Shown piece after piece: positions 50,840-62,398 of a DNA stretch of 64,000 nucleotides. How positions within the stretch are numbered: the stretch's first letter is position 1; each line of letters opens with the position of its first letter. The stretch is from Inquilinus limosus (GTDB taxonomy: Bacteria > Pseudomonadota > Alphaproteobacteria > DSM-16000 > Inquilinaceae), in NCBI RefSeq assembly GCF_002195995.1, contig NZ_NHON01000015.1, positions 1 to 64,000 of the forward strand, read 5' to 3'. Below the pieces are notes generated by a model that was not told the DNA's origin, ran no database searches, and saw only the letters and a list, made by a program, of their open reading frames with translations. Made by a program: the position numbers and the translations under genes.

Positions 50840-52486
50840 ATGGAACGCGAATCGATGGAATACGACGTCGTGATCGTGGGCGCGGGGCCGGCGGGCCTCG
50901 CGGCGGCGATCCGGCTGAAGCAGAAGGCGGCGGAGACGGGGCGCGAGGTCAGTGTCTGCGTGCTGGAGAAGGGGTCCGAGGTCGGCGCCCACATCCTGTC
51001 GGGTGCGGTCTTGGACCCGCGCGCGCTGAACGAGCTGATCCCCGACTGGAAGGACAAGGGCGCGCCGCTGGACACCCCGGTGACGCAGGACGAGTTCCAC
51101 TACTACACCGGCGTCAGCAGCTTCCGCTTCCCCAATTTCGGGCTGCCGAAGGAGCTGCACAACCACGGCAACTACATCGTCAGCATGGGGCTGGTGACGC
51201 GCTGGATGGCGCAGCAGGCCGAGGCGCTGGGGGTGGAGATCTATCCCGGCTTCGCCGCGGCCGAGGTGCTGTACCACGAGGACGGGTCGGTCAAGGGCGT
51301 GGCCACCGGCGACATGGGCATCGGCAAGGACGGGCAGCCGACCGGCAACCACACGCCGGGCATGGAGCTGCACGCCAAATACACGCTGATCGGCGAGGGC
51401 GTGCGCGGCTCCCTGGCCAAGATGCTGATGGAGCGCTTCACCCTGCGCGCCCACTGCGACCCGCAGACCTTCGGCCTGGGCGTGAAGGAAGTGTGGGAGG
51501 TGAAGCCGGAGAACCACCGGCGCGGCCTGGTGCAGCACGGCTTCGGCTGGCCGCTGGACAACGAGACCTATGGCGGCAGCTGGATCTACCATTTCGGCGA
51601 GAACCTGGTCTCGATCGGCTATGTCGTCGCGCTGGACTACAAGAACCCGTATCTGTCGCCGTTCGAGGAGTTCCAGCGCTTCAAGACCCACCCGCTGATC
51701 CGGCCGACGCTGGAGGGCGGCAAGCGCCTGGCCTATGGCGGCCGCGCCATCAACGAGGGCGGGCTGCAGTCGATCCCGAAGCTGACCTTCCCGGGCGGCT
51801 GCCTGATCGGCTGCTCCGCCGGCTTCGTCAACGTGCCGCGGATCAAGGGCAACCACACCGCGATGAAGAGCGGCATGGTCTGCGCCGAGGCGGTGTTCGA
51901 CGCCCTGGCCGAGGGCCGCGAGGGCCATGACGAGGTCACCGCCTATCCGGATCGGCTGAAGGCGAGCTGGCTGTGGCAGGAGCTGACGGTGGTGCGCAAC
52001 TGCCGCCCGGCCTTCCGCTGGGGCACCCTCCTGGGCACGCTCTATTCCGGCCTGGAGCTGTGGACCCGCGGCAAGCTGCCCTGGACCCTGCGCCACAAGC
52101 ATGCCGACAACGAGACGCTGCGCCCGGCCGCGCAGTCGAAGAAGATCGACTATCCGAAGCCGGACGGGGTGATCACCTTCGACCGCCTCTCCTCGGTGTT
52201 CCTGTCGAACACCAACCATGAGGAGAACCAGCCGTCGCATCTGAAGCTGAAGGACCCGTCGATCCCGATCGCCTATACCCTGAAGGTGTTCGACGAGCCG
52301 GCGCAGCGCTACTGCCCGGCCGGGGTGTACGAGGTGGTGCGCAACGAGGACGGCAGCGACCCGCGCTTCGTGATCAACGCGCAGAACTGCGTGCACTGCA
52401 AGACCTGCGACATCAAGGATCCGAAGCAGAACATCGTCTGGACCGTGCCGGAGGGCGGCGGCGGCCCGAATTACCAGATGATGTGA
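50840..52486 (+). CDS. electron transfer flavoprotein-ubiquinone oxidoreductase
   Basis: A 548-residue membrane-associated enzyme that passes electrons from ETF to ubiquinone in beta-oxidation and amino acid oxidation. The FAD motif [20 protein letters not shown] is near residues 9-28, followed by [12 protein letters not shown]. The 4Fe-4S ligands are CPAGVYEVV and [21 protein letters not shown] near the C-terminus. The middle has the ubiquinone-facing helices. The ATG at 50840 follows ACAGGGACG; earlier in-frame ATG codons are not conserved. It is complete and of normal length. Confidence 0.93.
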   Translation: MERESMEYDVVIVGAGPAGLAAAIRLKQKAAETGREVSVCVLEKGSEVGAHILSGAVLDPRALNELIPDWKDKGAPLDTPVTQDEFHYYTGVSSFRFPNFGLPKELHNHGNYIVSMGLVTRWMAQQAEALGVEIYPGFAAAEVLYHEDGSVKGVATGDMGIGKDGQPTGNHTPGMELHAKYTLIGEGVRGSLAKMLMERFTLRAHCDPQTFGLGVKEVWEVKPENHRRGLVQHGFGWPLDNETYGGSWIYHFGENLVSIGYVVALDYKNPYLSPFEEFQRFKTHPLIRPTLEGGKRLAYGGRAINEGGLQSIPKLTFPGGCLIGCSAGFVNVPRIKGNHTAMKSGMVCAEAVFDALAEGREGHDEVTAYPDRLKASWLWQELTVVRNCRPAFRWGTLLGTLYSGLELWTRGKLPWTLRHKHADNETLRPAAQSKKIDYPKPDGVITFDRLSSVFLSNTNHEENQPSHLKLKDPSIPIAYTLKVFDEPAQRYCPAGVYEVVRNEDGSDPRFVINAQNCVHCKTCDIKDPKQNIVWTVPEGGGGPNYQMM

Positions 52487-52566
52487 GGCGAACCACCGCT
52501 ACCGCGGGGGTGTTGTTCCATCGGCACGCACAGATTATTGTGCGGATGGATCATTGCAGGATCAGA

Positions 52567-52980
52567 ATGACGGACGCCCCTACCAACGCCCCCGTCGACC
52601 GGCTGATCGAGGCCGGGCTGCGGCCGACCCGCCAGCGCGTGGCGCTGGCGCAGCTGCTGTTCGACGGCTGCGACCGCCACGTCACCGCCGAAGCGCTGCA
52701 CGGCGCGGCGCTGGCGGCCGGCCAGGCCATGGCGCTGGCGACCGTCTACAACACCCTGCACCAGTTCACCGAGGCCGGCCTGCTGCGCGAGGTGGTGGTC
52801 GAGGCCGGGCGGTCCTACTTCGACACCAACATCCACGACCACCATCATTTCTACCACGAATCGACCGGCGAGCTGCGCGACGTCCATGGCGACGCCGTGG
52901 TGGTCTCGGCCCTGCCGGACGCCCCGGCCGGCACCCGCATCGCCCGGGTGGATGTGGTGATCCGCCTCACCGACAAGTGA
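52567..52980 (+). CDS. irr: Irr, heme-dependent iron response regulator (Fur superfamily)
   Basis: A 137-residue regulator. The winged helix lies in residues ~10-75 (LRPTRQRVALAQLLF, MALATVYNTLHQFTEAGLL), and the metal/heme site is the HHH motif at 92-94 within NIHDHHHFYHESTGEL, the feature that marks Irr within the superfamily. Irr represses heme synthesis and controls iron genes according to heme availability. It lies 80 bases after ETF-QO. I set the ATG at 52567; the frame is open from 52483 but that part overlaps probable promoter. No heme-regulatory CP motif is seen. Confidence 0.87.
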   Translation: MTDAPTNAPVDRLIEAGLRPTRQRVALAQLLFDGCDRHVTAEALHGAALAAGQAMALATVYNTLHQFTEAGLLREVVVEAGRSYFDTNIHDHHHFYHESTGELRDVHGDAVVVSALPDAPAGTRIARVDVVIRLTDK

Positions 52981-53119
52981 GGCCGTCCGGAAATGCTACT
53001 GGTGCGGCCGTCTGACGGCGGTTTCTCCGCTTCCGGTGCTCACGCACCCAATGTGCGCTGCGCTCCGGTTCTCGAAACCACCGCCAGCCGACTCACACCA
53101 GCGCATTTCCGGACGGCCT
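52980..53119. repeat. family D palindrome, 140-bp hairpin
   Basis: Arms AGGCCGTCCGGAAATGCTAC at 52980 and GCGCATTTCCGGACGGCCT ending at 53119 pair almost perfectly, and inside them GGCGGTTTC (near 53019) and GAAACCACCGCC (near 53077) pair again, leaving a loop of about 50 bases. The left arm begins at the last base of the irr stop codon. I find no second copy in the window. It probably ends irr transcription and separates it from the VOC gene. Confidence 0.85.
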
Positions 53120-53138
53120 CAAAAGAGGGTCACCTCCC

Positions 53139-53561
53139 ATGACCGCCGCGCCGCGCATCGACGGCCTGCTCGAGACCGCGCTCTATGTCGCCGATCTGGA
53201 CCGGTCCGCCGCCTTCTACGAGCAGGTGCTGGGCCTGCCCGTGATGCTGCGCAGCCCGCGGCTGGTGGCGCTGGATGCCGGCCGCCAGGGCGTGCTGCTG
53301 CTGTTCCTGGCCGGCGCCACCTCCGAGGACGTGGTCGATGCCCCCGGCACCATCCCGGGGCATGAGGGCACGGGGCGGCTGCACATGGCCTTCGCCGTGC
53401 CGGCCGGCAGCCTCGACGCCTGGCGCCAGCGCCTGGCCGAGGCCGGCGTGGCCCTGACGGGAGAGATGGGCTGGTCGCGCGGCGGCGCCAGCCTCTACTT
53501 CTCCGACCCCGATGGCCATGTCATCGAGCTGGCGACCCCGGGGCTGTGGCCGAACTACTGA
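53139..53561 (+). CDS. VOC (glyoxalase/bleomycin resistance) family protein
   Basis: A 140-residue protein of the vicinal-oxygen-chelate fold: ETALYVADLDRSAAFYEQVLGL near residues 12-33 and GASLYFSDPDGHVIELATPG near 116-135 form the two beta-alpha-beta halves with metal-ligand His/Glu positions (HMAFAV, GHVIEL). It may bind a drug, detoxify an electrophile or act as a dioxygenase; nothing in the context decides. GAGGGTCACC precedes the ATG. It converges with the PAP2 gene, with a four-base gap between the stops. Confidence 0.85.
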   Translation: MTAAPRIDGLLETALYVADLDRSAAFYEQVLGLPVMLRSPRLVALDAGRQGVLLLFLAGATSEDVVDAPGTIPGHEGTGRLHMAFAVPAGSLDAWRQRLAEAGVALTGEMGWSRGGASLYFSDPDGHVIELATPGLWPNY

Positions 53562-53565
53562 GGCT

Positions 53566-54033
53566 TCAAACCGCCGATGCGCGGCGCGGCCAGCGGAAGC
53601 GCGCGACGGTCCCGGCGACAAGAACGGAGATGCCGCCCAGCGCCAGGCCCACCACGACGTCGCCGACGGTGTGGCCGCCAACCGTCATGACCGCGCCGAC
53701 GGCCAGGATCAACGCCGCCGCGACCGTGACGCGGGCCCGCGTCCAACGTGGCCAGACCAGCGCCGCCAGCGTCGTCACCGCCACCACGACCAGTGCCGAG
53801 TGGCCGCTGGGCAGCACCACCCCGACCTGGCCGAATCCTTCCGGATGCCAGTCGACGGCGGCCCGCGCGGCCCGGACCGTGACGACGGCCATGGCCAGCG
53901 CCGCCAGGCTGAACACGGCCAGCCGCCGACGGCCGTGCGCCAGGGCGACGGCCGCGACGATCACCTGCAGCGGCACCACGACGTACCACCAGCCCAGCAG
54001 GCCGATCGACATCAGGAGAACGATCGGTTTCAT
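53566..54033 (-). CDS. PAP2 family phosphatase, membrane-bound
   Basis: About 155 residues with some five hydrophobic helices. The phosphatase motifs are partial: LPSGHSALVVV carries motif 2 (PSGH) and GGHTVGDVVVGLALG carries motif 3 (the family pattern is SRxxxxxHxxxD, here H and D are kept but the Ser-Arg is not seen). The first motif (KxxxxxxRP) cannot be identified, so activity is uncertain. The ATG at 54033 (MKPIVLL) is a better start than 54075. Divergent from the penicillin-binding protein gene. Confidence 0.7.
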   Translation of the reverse strand: MKPIVLLMSIGLLGWWYVVVPLQVIVAAVALAHGRRRLAVFSLAALAMAVVTVRAARAAVDWHPEGFGQVGVVLPSGHSALVVVAVTTLAALVWPRWTRARVTVAAALILAVGAVMTVGGHTVGDVVVGLALGGISVLVAGTVARFRWPRRASAV

Positions 54034-54204
54034 GCCGATATCATCCCATGCGCGGGGCCGCGGATGAAGCGGCATGGCAGCGCAGGTGATATCGCCCTAT
54101 CTCACTTTCCACAGCCTCCGCATGGCTTCATCGAGCAGAAGGCGTTTCCGATTCGCCGGCCGAACGTTTAGTAAGAGACGCCCTGGGACCAGTGAACCGC
54201 CCGC

Positions 54205-56784
<2,580 letters not shown>

Positions 56785-56794
56785 GCGTCCGGCC

Positions 56795-58093
56795 TCACGC
56801 CGCGTCCAAGGCAGCCGGTCTGGGACCGCCGGTGGCCCAGTCCAAGAGCTCGACCGTGTGCACCACCGGCAGGGCGGTGCCCAGGCCGATCTGGGTGATG
56901 CAGCCGATGTTGCCGGCGGCGACCATCGCCGCCCCGGTGCTTTCCACCGCCCGCACCTTGCGCGCCCGCAACTCGTCCGCGATCTCCGGCTGCAGCAGGT
57001 TGTAGGTGCCGGCCGAGCCGCAGCAGAGATGCCCGTCCGGCACCTCGCGCAGCTCGAACCCCGCGGCGGCCAGCAGGCGGCGCGGCGGCGCCGCGATGCG
57101 CTGGCCGTGCTGCATCGAGCAGGCGGAGTGGTAGGCCACGGCCTGCCCCGTCGGCCGCGCCGGCGGCTGCAGCCCGACCTCGTCCATCAGCTCGGTGACG
57201 TCCTTGGCCAGGGCCGAGACCCTGGCGGCACGCCCGGCCCAGGCCGGGTCGGCGCGGAACATGTGGCCGTAATCCTTGACCGTGGTGCCACAGCCGGAGG
57301 TGTTGACGACGATGGCGTCGAGGCCGCCCTCCTCCACCACCCGGCCCCAGGCTTCGATATTGGCCCGGGCCGAGGCCAGCGCCGCCTCCTCCCGTCCCAT
57401 ATGGTGGGTCAGCGACCCGCAGCAGCCGGCGCCTGGCGCCACCACCACCTCGACCCCGTGGCGGGTCAGCAGGCGGATCGTGGATTCGTTGATGCCCGGG
57501 TCCAGCACCGTCTGGGCGCAGCCGGACAAGAGCGCCACCCGACGCTTCCGCACTCCCTCGGCGGCGAAGACCTGCGGCCGGTCGACCGGGCTGGGCGGCG
57601 GCAGCCGGCGCGGCGCCAGCGCCAGCATGGCGCGCAGCCGCTTCGGCAGCAGCCCCGCCACCGGCCGTGCCGCCATCGCCCCGATCAGCGCCAGGCGGAA
57701 CAGCCGCGGCCGAGGCAGCACCGCCGCCAGCAGCGCCCGGATCGCCCGATCCTGCAGCGGCCGGCGATAGGTCTTCTCCACCACCGCGCGGCCGTGGTCG
57801 ACCAGGTGCATGTAGTGCACGCCCGATGGGCAGGTGGTCATGCAGGACAGGCAGGACAGGCAGCGGTCGAGATGCCTGGCGACGCTGGCCGGCGCCGGGC
57901 CGCCGCCCTCCAGCATCGACTTGATCTGGTAGATGCGGCCGCGCGGGCTGTCGAGCTCGTCGCCCAGCACCGTGTAGGTCGGGCAGGTGGCGAGGCAGAA
58001 GCCGCAATGCACGCAGCTGCGCAGGATCTGCTCCGACACCGCATTGTCCGGATCGGCCAGCTGCGCCAGCGAGAAATGAGTCTGCACCCGCAC
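56795..58093 (-). CDS. glcF: glycolate oxidase iron-sulfur subunit
   Basis: A 432-residue cytoplasmic or membrane-peripheral subunit. Two 4Fe-4S motifs are complete: CVHCGFCLATCP (Cys27, 30, 33, 37) and CLSCLSCMTTCP (Cys78, 81, 84, 88). The C-terminal half has two CCG-type domains (GAGCCGSLTHH near 222 and HLCCGSAGTYN near 358). It passes electrons from the GlcD/GlcE flavoproteins to the quinone pool as glycolate is oxidised to glyoxylate. Last gene of the glc operon. It converges on the penicillin-binding protein gene with a 10-base gap. Confidence 0.92.
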   Translation of the reverse strand: MRVQTHFSLAQLADPDNAVSEQILRSCVHCGFCLATCPTYTVLGDELDSPRGRIYQIKSMLEGGGPAPASVARHLDRCLSCLSCMTTCPSGVHYMHLVDHGRAVVEKTYRRPLQDRAIRALLAAVLPRPRLFRLALIGAMAARPVAGLLPKRLRAMLALAPRRLPPPSPVDRPQVFAAEGVRKRRVALLSGCAQTVLDPGINESTIRLLTRHGVEVVVAPGAGCCGSLTHHMGREEAALASARANIEAWGRVVEEGGLDAIVVNTSGCGTTVKDYGHMFRADPAWAGRAARVSALAKDVTELMDEVGLQPPARPTGQAVAYHSACSMQHGQRIAAPPRRLLAAAGFELREVPDGHLCCGSAGTYNLLQPEIADELRARKVRAVESTGAAMVAAGNIGCITQIGLGTALPVVHTVELLDWATGGPRPAALDAA

Positions 58094-58218
58094 CCTCCCG
58101 TCGTTGCGCCGACACTAGCCTGCGGCGCGGAGGAATGGGAACCCGGCGGATGCTGCGCGCGCATCCGCCGGGATCGGTGCGGCAGGACGGCCGGCCCGAG
58201 GGCGGGCGGCCGGCTGCT

Positions 58219-58479
58219 TCAGCCGGCGCTGCTGCTGCGGCCGGCGATGACGCGGTAGATGATCAGCAGGATGACCGCGCCGATCACCCCCAGCACGAAT
58301 TTCAGAAAGCCCTCTGGCTCGGCGATCCCAAATTGCTGGCCGAGCCAAGTGCCAACGAAAGAGCCGGCGATGCCCAGCAAGATGGTGATGATGAAGCCAC
58401 CCGGGTCGCGCCCGGGCATCAGGAACTTCGCAACCAAGCCGATCACGAAACCGATGATGATGGTGACGATGATGCCCAT
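58219..58479 (-). CDS. GlsB/YeaQ/YmgE family small membrane protein
   Basis: An 86-residue protein with three hydrophobic helices and the family pattern GIIVTIIIGFVIGLVAKFLMPG, GRDPGGFIITILLGIAGSFVG and the C-terminal IGAVILLIIYRVI. Members are stress-inducible (transglycosylase-associated) membrane proteins of unknown action. The ATG at 58479 has GGAGGGAGAG upstream. It sits inside the glycolate oxidase operon between glcE (89 bases) and glcF (125 bases), an unusual place, on the same strand. Confidence 0.85.
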   Translation of the reverse strand: MGIIVTIIIGFVIGLVAKFLMPGRDPGGFIITILLGIAGSFVGTWLGQQFGIAEPEGFLKFVLGVIGAVILLIIYRVIAGRSSSAG

Positions 58480-58568
58480 GGGCTCTCCCTCCGCGGCGAG
58501 TCGACCGTCCAATCATAACCCATGAGCCCCCGGCGAGGTTTCCGGTCCTTTCGGACGCCCCAGGCCCG

Positions 58569-59744
58569 TCAGGCGATCATCCGTCCCGGCGACAGGATGC
58601 CCTTCGGGTCGAAGGCCTCGCGCACCCGGCGCCCCAGCGCCTCCAGCGCCGGCGGTTGCGGCTCGAACACCGGCAGCGCTGCGCGCAGCCCGGCCGGGGC
58701 GCGGACCAGCGTCGCATGCCCGCCGCCCGCAGCCGCGACCGCCGCCCGGATCGCGGCGGCCCCGGCGTCGCCGTCGGCCGGGACGGCGATCCAGACCAGC
58801 CCCCCGCCCCAGTCGAAATAATGCGCCCCGCCGGCGGCGGCCGCGACCCCGGGACCCGCGGTCGGCGCCACGGAGACCCGCCATACGGCCCGATCATCCG
58901 CAACGAAGGCCGCGACGTCGCGGATCCGGCGCCAGAGATCGACCGATTCGTCCGGATCCAGCACCGTCAGCGGCCCGGCATCGCCCAGCAGCTGCGACAG
59001 TGCCGCCACCCGGCTGTCGACAGAGGGGCCGAAGCCCTCGATCCGCACCAGGCTGCGCGCGGTGTCGCCGAGGATGCCGGCCGGCAGATGGGCGGCGCCC
59101 GAGACCTCGTAGGGGCTGGTCAGCGCCCGGGTCAGCACCGCGACGCCGGCGGCGTCATCCAGCCCGGCGACGGCGAGGGTGCGCACCGTCTCCGGCGCCG
59201 GCAGCACCTTGACCGTGATCCGGGTCATGGCGGCCAGCGTGCCGAAGGCCCCGGTCAGCAGCTTCGGCAGGTCGTAGCCGGTGACGTTCTTGACCACCCG
59301 GCCGCCCGATTTGAAGGCCTGGCCGCGGCCGGACACCGCCTCGATCCCCAGCACATGGTCGCGCGCGGCCCCGGCCTTCAGCCGGCGCGGGCCCGCGAGA
59401 TTGCAGCCGACCGCGCCGCCCAGCGTGCCGGCGCCGGCCGGCCCGCCATAGAGCGGGCCGAGATCCGGCGGCTCGAAGGCCAGGGCCTGGCCGCTTGCGG
59501 CCAGCGCCGCCTCGATCTCCGCCATTCCCGTGCCGGGCCGGGCGGTCAGCACCAGCTCCTCCGGCTCGTACACCTCGATGCCGGCGAGGCCGGAGAGGTC
59601 GAGCGCATGCGCCGCCTGCACCGGCCGGCCGAAGCCGCGCTTGCTGCCGCGACCCGTCAGCTCCAGCGGCACCGCGCCGGCCAGGGCCCAGCGGACGATC
59701 TCGAGCACCTGGTCGTCGGTCTCGGGCTTCAGCGTCTCGGTCAT
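58569..59744 (-). CDS. glcE: glycolate oxidase FAD-binding subunit
   Basis: A 391-residue flavoprotein with the PCMH-type FAD domain in its N-terminal half: LELTGRGSKRGFGRP near 27, the GAGTLGGAVGCNLAGPRRLKAGAARDHVLG stretch near 105-135 and GRVVKNVTGYDLPKLLTGAFGTL near 150. The C-terminal half ends FDPKGILSPGRM, as in GlcE. It works with GlcD and GlcF. I used the ATG at 59744 (MTETLKP); one at 59753 is possible. It follows glcD after 175 bases that contain a family C palindrome. Confidence 0.9.
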   Translation of the reverse strand: MTETLKPETDDQVLEIVRWALAGAVPLELTGRGSKRGFGRPVQAAHALDLSGLAGIEVYEPEELVLTARPGTGMAEIEAALAASGQALAFEPPDLGPLYGGPAGAGTLGGAVGCNLAGPRRLKAGAARDHVLGIEAVSGRGQAFKSGGRVVKNVTGYDLPKLLTGAFGTLAAMTRITVKVLPAPETVRTLAVAGLDDAAGVAVLTRALTSPYEVSGAAHLPAGILGDTARSLVRIEGFGPSVDSRVAALSQLLGDAGPLTVLDPDESVDLWRRIRDVAAFVADDRAVWRVSVAPTAGPGVAAAAGGAHYFDWGGGLVWIAVPADGDAGAAAIRAAVAAAGGGHATLVRAPAGLRAALPVFEPQPPALEALGRRVREAFDPKGILSPGRMIA

Positions 59745-59772
59745 CGATCGCACCAGGAATTGCAGGCGGCAG

Positions 59773-59890
59773 CCCCCTCACCCTCCCGCCGCCTGCGGCG
59801 TCGGGCCCCTCCCTCTCCCCAAGGAGAGGGGAGTTTCGCCTCTCCCCCGGGGAGAGGTCGGAACCGCGTCGGCGGTTCCGGGTGAGGGGG
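59773..59890. repeat. family C palindrome within the glc operon
   Basis: A 118-bp palindrome from CCCCCTCACCCTCCCGCC to GGGTGAGGGGG. It has inner hairpins CCCTCTCCCCAAGGAGAGGG, CCTCTCCCCCGGGGAGAGG and GAACCGCGTCGGCGGTTC. Its ends and first inner hairpin match the 29309-29437 copy. It lies between glcD and glcE, so it is transcribed inside the operon and could reduce downstream expression. Confidence 0.87.
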
Positions 59891-59919
59891 TGGCACCGGC
59901 CCATCGGCAGCGAGCGCCA

Positions 59920-61407
59920 TCAGAAGCGCGGCAGGTCGGGGAAGCGGGTGGCGCCGTGGTGGATGTGCACCCGGCCGAGCTCGGCGCAGCGGTGCAGGGT
60001 CGGGAACACCTTGCCGGGGTTCAGCAGCCCGTCAGGGTCGAAGGCGCATTTCAGCCGCTGCTGCTGCGCCAGGTCCTCCGGCCCGAACTGCACCTCCATC
60101 AGGTCGCGCTTCTCGACCCCGACCCCATGCTCGCCGGTCAGCACCCCGCCGACCTCGACGCACAGCCGCAGGATGTCCGACCCGAATTCCTCGGCCTTCT
60201 CCAGCTCGCCCGGCACATTGGCATCGTACAGGATCAGCGGGTGCAGGTTGCCGTCGCCGGCGTGGAAGACATTGGCGACGCGCAGCCCATGACGGCGCGA
60301 CATCTCCTGCATCCGGGCCAGCACCTCGGGCAGGCGCTTCCGCGGGATGGTGCCGTCCATGCAGTAATAGTCGGGGCTGATCCGGCCCACCGCCGGGAAG
60401 GCGGCCTTGCGCCCGGCCCAGAAGCGCAGCCGCTCCTCCTCGCTGGCGCTGACCACGCAGACGCTGGCGCCGCAGTCGCGGCCGATCGCTTCGACCCGCT
60501 CGATCAGGTGGTCGACCTCGGCCTCCGGGCCGTCCAGCTCGCAGATCAGCAGCGCCTCGACATCCAGCGGGTAGCCGGCCTTGACGAAGGCCTCGGCCGC
60601 ATGGATGGCGGGCTTGTCCATCATCTCCAGCCCGCCGGGAATGATGCCGGCGCCGATGATGCGGGCGACGCAGTCGCCGCCGGCCTCCGACGACGGGAAG
60701 CCCATCAGCACCGCGCGCTGGGTGGCCGGGCGGCGCAGCAGCCGCACCGTCACCTCGGTGACCACGGCCAGCAGCCCCTCCGAGCCGGTGAGCACGCCGA
60801 GCAGGTCGTATCCGGGCGAATCGAGATGCTTGCCGCCGAGGCGCAGCACGGTGCCGTCGATCAGCACCACCTCCAGCCCCAGCACGTTGTTGGTGGTCAG
60901 CCCGTATTTCAGGCAGTGCACGCCGCCGGAATTCTCCGCGATGTTGCCGCCGATGGTGCAGGCGATCTGGCTGGACGGGTCGGGCGCGTAATAGAAGCCG
61001 GCATGGGCGACGGCGTTGGTGATGCCGAGATTGGTGACCCCCGGCTGCACCCGGGCGCAACGGTTGTCGAAGTCGATCTCGAGCACGCGGTTGAACTTGC
61101 CGAGGCCGAGCAGCACGCCGTCCTCCAGCGGCAAAGCGCCGCCGGACAGCGAGGTGCCGGCGCCGCGCGGCACCACCTTCACCCCCATCTCGTGGCAGGT
61201 GCGCAGCACCGCCGAGACCTGGGCGGTGGTCGAGGGCAGCACCACGATCATCGGCAGGGTGCGATAGGCGGTCAGCCCGTCCGACTCGTAGGCCCGGCGC
61301 TCGGTCTCCGCCGTGATCACGCCCTCGCCCGGCACGATGGCGCGCAGCGCCGCGGCGATCTCCTCGCGGCGCGCCAGGATGGCGGCATCGGGGGCTGGCA
61401 TCTTCAT
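59920..61407 (-). CDS. glcD: glycolate oxidase FAD-linked subunit
   Basis: A 495-residue flavoprotein that oxidises glycolate. The PCMH FAD fold is clear: MIVVLPSTTAQVSAVLR near 53, VVPRGAGTSLSGGALP near 80-95 and QIACTIGGNIAENSGGVHCLKYG near 145. The C-terminal FAD_oxidase_C domain has ANVFHAGDGNLHPL with metal-binding His near 375 and GVLTGEHGVGVEKR near 425. The ATG at 61407 has GGAGG upstream; the longer frame is open but unlike the family. First gene of glcD-glcE-(glsB-like)-glcF. No glcC-type regulator lies next to it. Confidence 0.92.
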   Translation of the reverse strand: MKMPAPDAAILARREEIAAALRAIVPGEGVITAETERRAYESDGLTAYRTLPMIVVLPSTTAQVSAVLRTCHEMGVKVVPRGAGTSLSGGALPLEDGVLLGLGKFNRVLEIDFDNRCARVQPGVTNLGITNAVAHAGFYYAPDPSSQIACTIGGNIAENSGGVHCLKYGLTTNNVLGLEVVLIDGTVLRLGGKHLDSPGYDLLGVLTGSEGLLAVVTEVTVRLLRRPATQRAVLMGFPSSEAGGDCVARIIGAGIIPGGLEMMDKPAIHAAEAFVKAGYPLDVEALLICELDGPEAEVDHLIERVEAIGRDCGASVCVVSASEEERLRFWAGRKAAFPAVGRISPDYYCMDGTIPRKRLPEVLARMQEMSRRHGLRVANVFHAGDGNLHPLILYDANVPGELEKAEEFGSDILRLCVEVGGVLTGEHGVGVEKRDLMEVQFGPEDLAQQQRLKCAFDPDGLLNPGKVFPTLHRCAELGRVHIHHGATRFPDLPRF

Positions 61408-61478
61408 CGGCGGAACCTCCGCCGCGACGATAGGAAGGCCGGGCCGATCCGGCAAGCCAGGGCAGCCCGCCGGCAACG

Positions 61479-61507
61479 AAAAAGGCCGCGTCCGGGGACG
61501 CGGCCTT
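61479..61507 (-). terminator. Rho-independent terminator of rpmJ
   Basis: On the minus strand a perfect 12-bp stem, AAGGCCGCGTCC with GGACGCGGCCTT around a two-base loop, is followed by five T (complement of 61479-61483). It lies 26 bases after the rpmJ stop and is the best intrinsic terminator in the window. It also separates rpmJ from the glcD promoter. Confidence 0.9.
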
Positions 61508-61532
61508 CGATCGTCTCAAGGAGCGGCTGAGA

Positions 61533-61658
61533 TCAGCCCTGGCGCGCCTTGAAGCGCGGATTCTCCTTGTTGATGACGTAGACACGGCCCTTGCGGCGGA
61601 CGACGCGGCAGGCGCGGTGACGGCTCTTCAGGGTCTTCAGCGAGTTCGCGACTTTCAT
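61533..61658 (-). CDS. rpmJ: 50S ribosomal protein L36
   Basis: A 41-residue ribosomal protein too short for a routine gene call: [20 protein letters not shown] then [21 protein letters not shown]. It is the 41-residue L36 type, in which the zinc-binding CxxC-x12-C-x4-H of the 37-residue form is lost; only one Cys (residue 17) remains, so it is zinc-independent. This form is usual in alphaproteobacteria. It is followed by a strong intrinsic terminator and stands alone as a single-gene unit. The promoter must be in 61659-61760, where I can see no clear -35/-10 pair. Confidence 0.95.
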   Translation of the reverse strand: MKVANSLKTLKSRHRACRVVRRKGRVYVINKENPRFKARQG

Positions 61659-61907
61659 AATCCATATCCCATGCGGCAGCGCCGGCGCCGCCGGGAGCAG
61701 GAGCTCGCGGGCCGGAATTCGAGGCGCGGACCATAGTGGCCACCCCGCATCCTGTCAACCGGGCGCGTAACGATTTCCCGCGTAACCCTGCGACACGTCG
61801 CAGCGAAAGGAACCGCGGAGCGCGAACGGGCTGGAGATCGCCACAACTCCTCCAGCATACTCGCGCCCGTCAATCGCCGGACCGGCACCCACCCCAGGGG
61901 AGGCACC

Positions 61908-62366
61908 ATGCGTTCGTTGAAGTTCGCCGTCATCACCGCCGCCATCGTCAGCTGCGGCGCCGCCATCGCCTGGGCGGCCACGCCCGAGGAGACGGTGGCC
62001 CAGCGCGAGGACGCGATGAAGACCTACGGCGCCAGCGTCAAGACCCTGACCGGCTTCGTGCGCGACAACCAGGGCTCGATCGACGACGTCAAGGCGGCGA
62101 CGGCGAAGATGGCGGGGGTGAGCGCCGAGCTGCTGTCCCTGTTCCCGGAAGGCACGGCGGTCGGCGTCGGCAAGAGCGCCGCCAAGCCGGAGATCTGGGC
62201 CAACTGGGCCGATTTCCAGACCAAGGTGAAGGCCAACCACGACGCCATCGTGGCGCTGGACGCGGCCGCCCAGTCCGGCGACGCGGCCAAGGTCAAGGCC
62301 GCCTTCCCGGCCGTCGGCCAGTCCTGCGGCGCCTGCCACGAGACCTATCGCGTCAAGAAGAGCTGA
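61908..62366 (+). CDS. class II cytochrome c (cytochrome c')
   Basis: A 152-residue periplasmic protein: signal peptide about residues 1-24 (ending AWAA), then a four-helix bundle with VAQREDAMKTYGASVKTLTGFV as first helix, and the heme-binding CGACH at 140-144 close to the C-terminus, as expected for cytochrome c'. The family binds NO or serves electron transfer; the role here is unknown. AGGGGAGGC precedes the ATG. A perfect hairpin begins at its stop codon. The 249 bases upstream, shared with divergent rpmJ, hold no gene. Confidence 0.9.
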   Translation: MRSLKFAVITAAIVSCGAAIAWAATPEETVAQREDAMKTYGASVKTLTGFVRDNQGSIDDVKAATAKMAGVSAELLSLFPEGTAVGVGKSAAKPEIWANWADFQTKVKANHDAIVALDAAAQSGDAAKVKAAFPAVGQSCGACHETYRVKKS

Positions 62367-62398
62367 CGATCCTCGTCGGCGGGCCGACGAGGATCGTC
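62365..62398 (+). terminator. perfect hairpin at the cytochrome c' stop codon
   Basis: A perfect 16-bp inverted repeat, GACGATCCTCGTCGGC with GCCGACGAGGATCGTC, two bases of loop; it begins within the TGA stop. There is no T-run after it; instead it runs directly into family A copy 4. It should form a very stable 3' structure on the cytochrome c' transcript. Confidence 0.7.
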
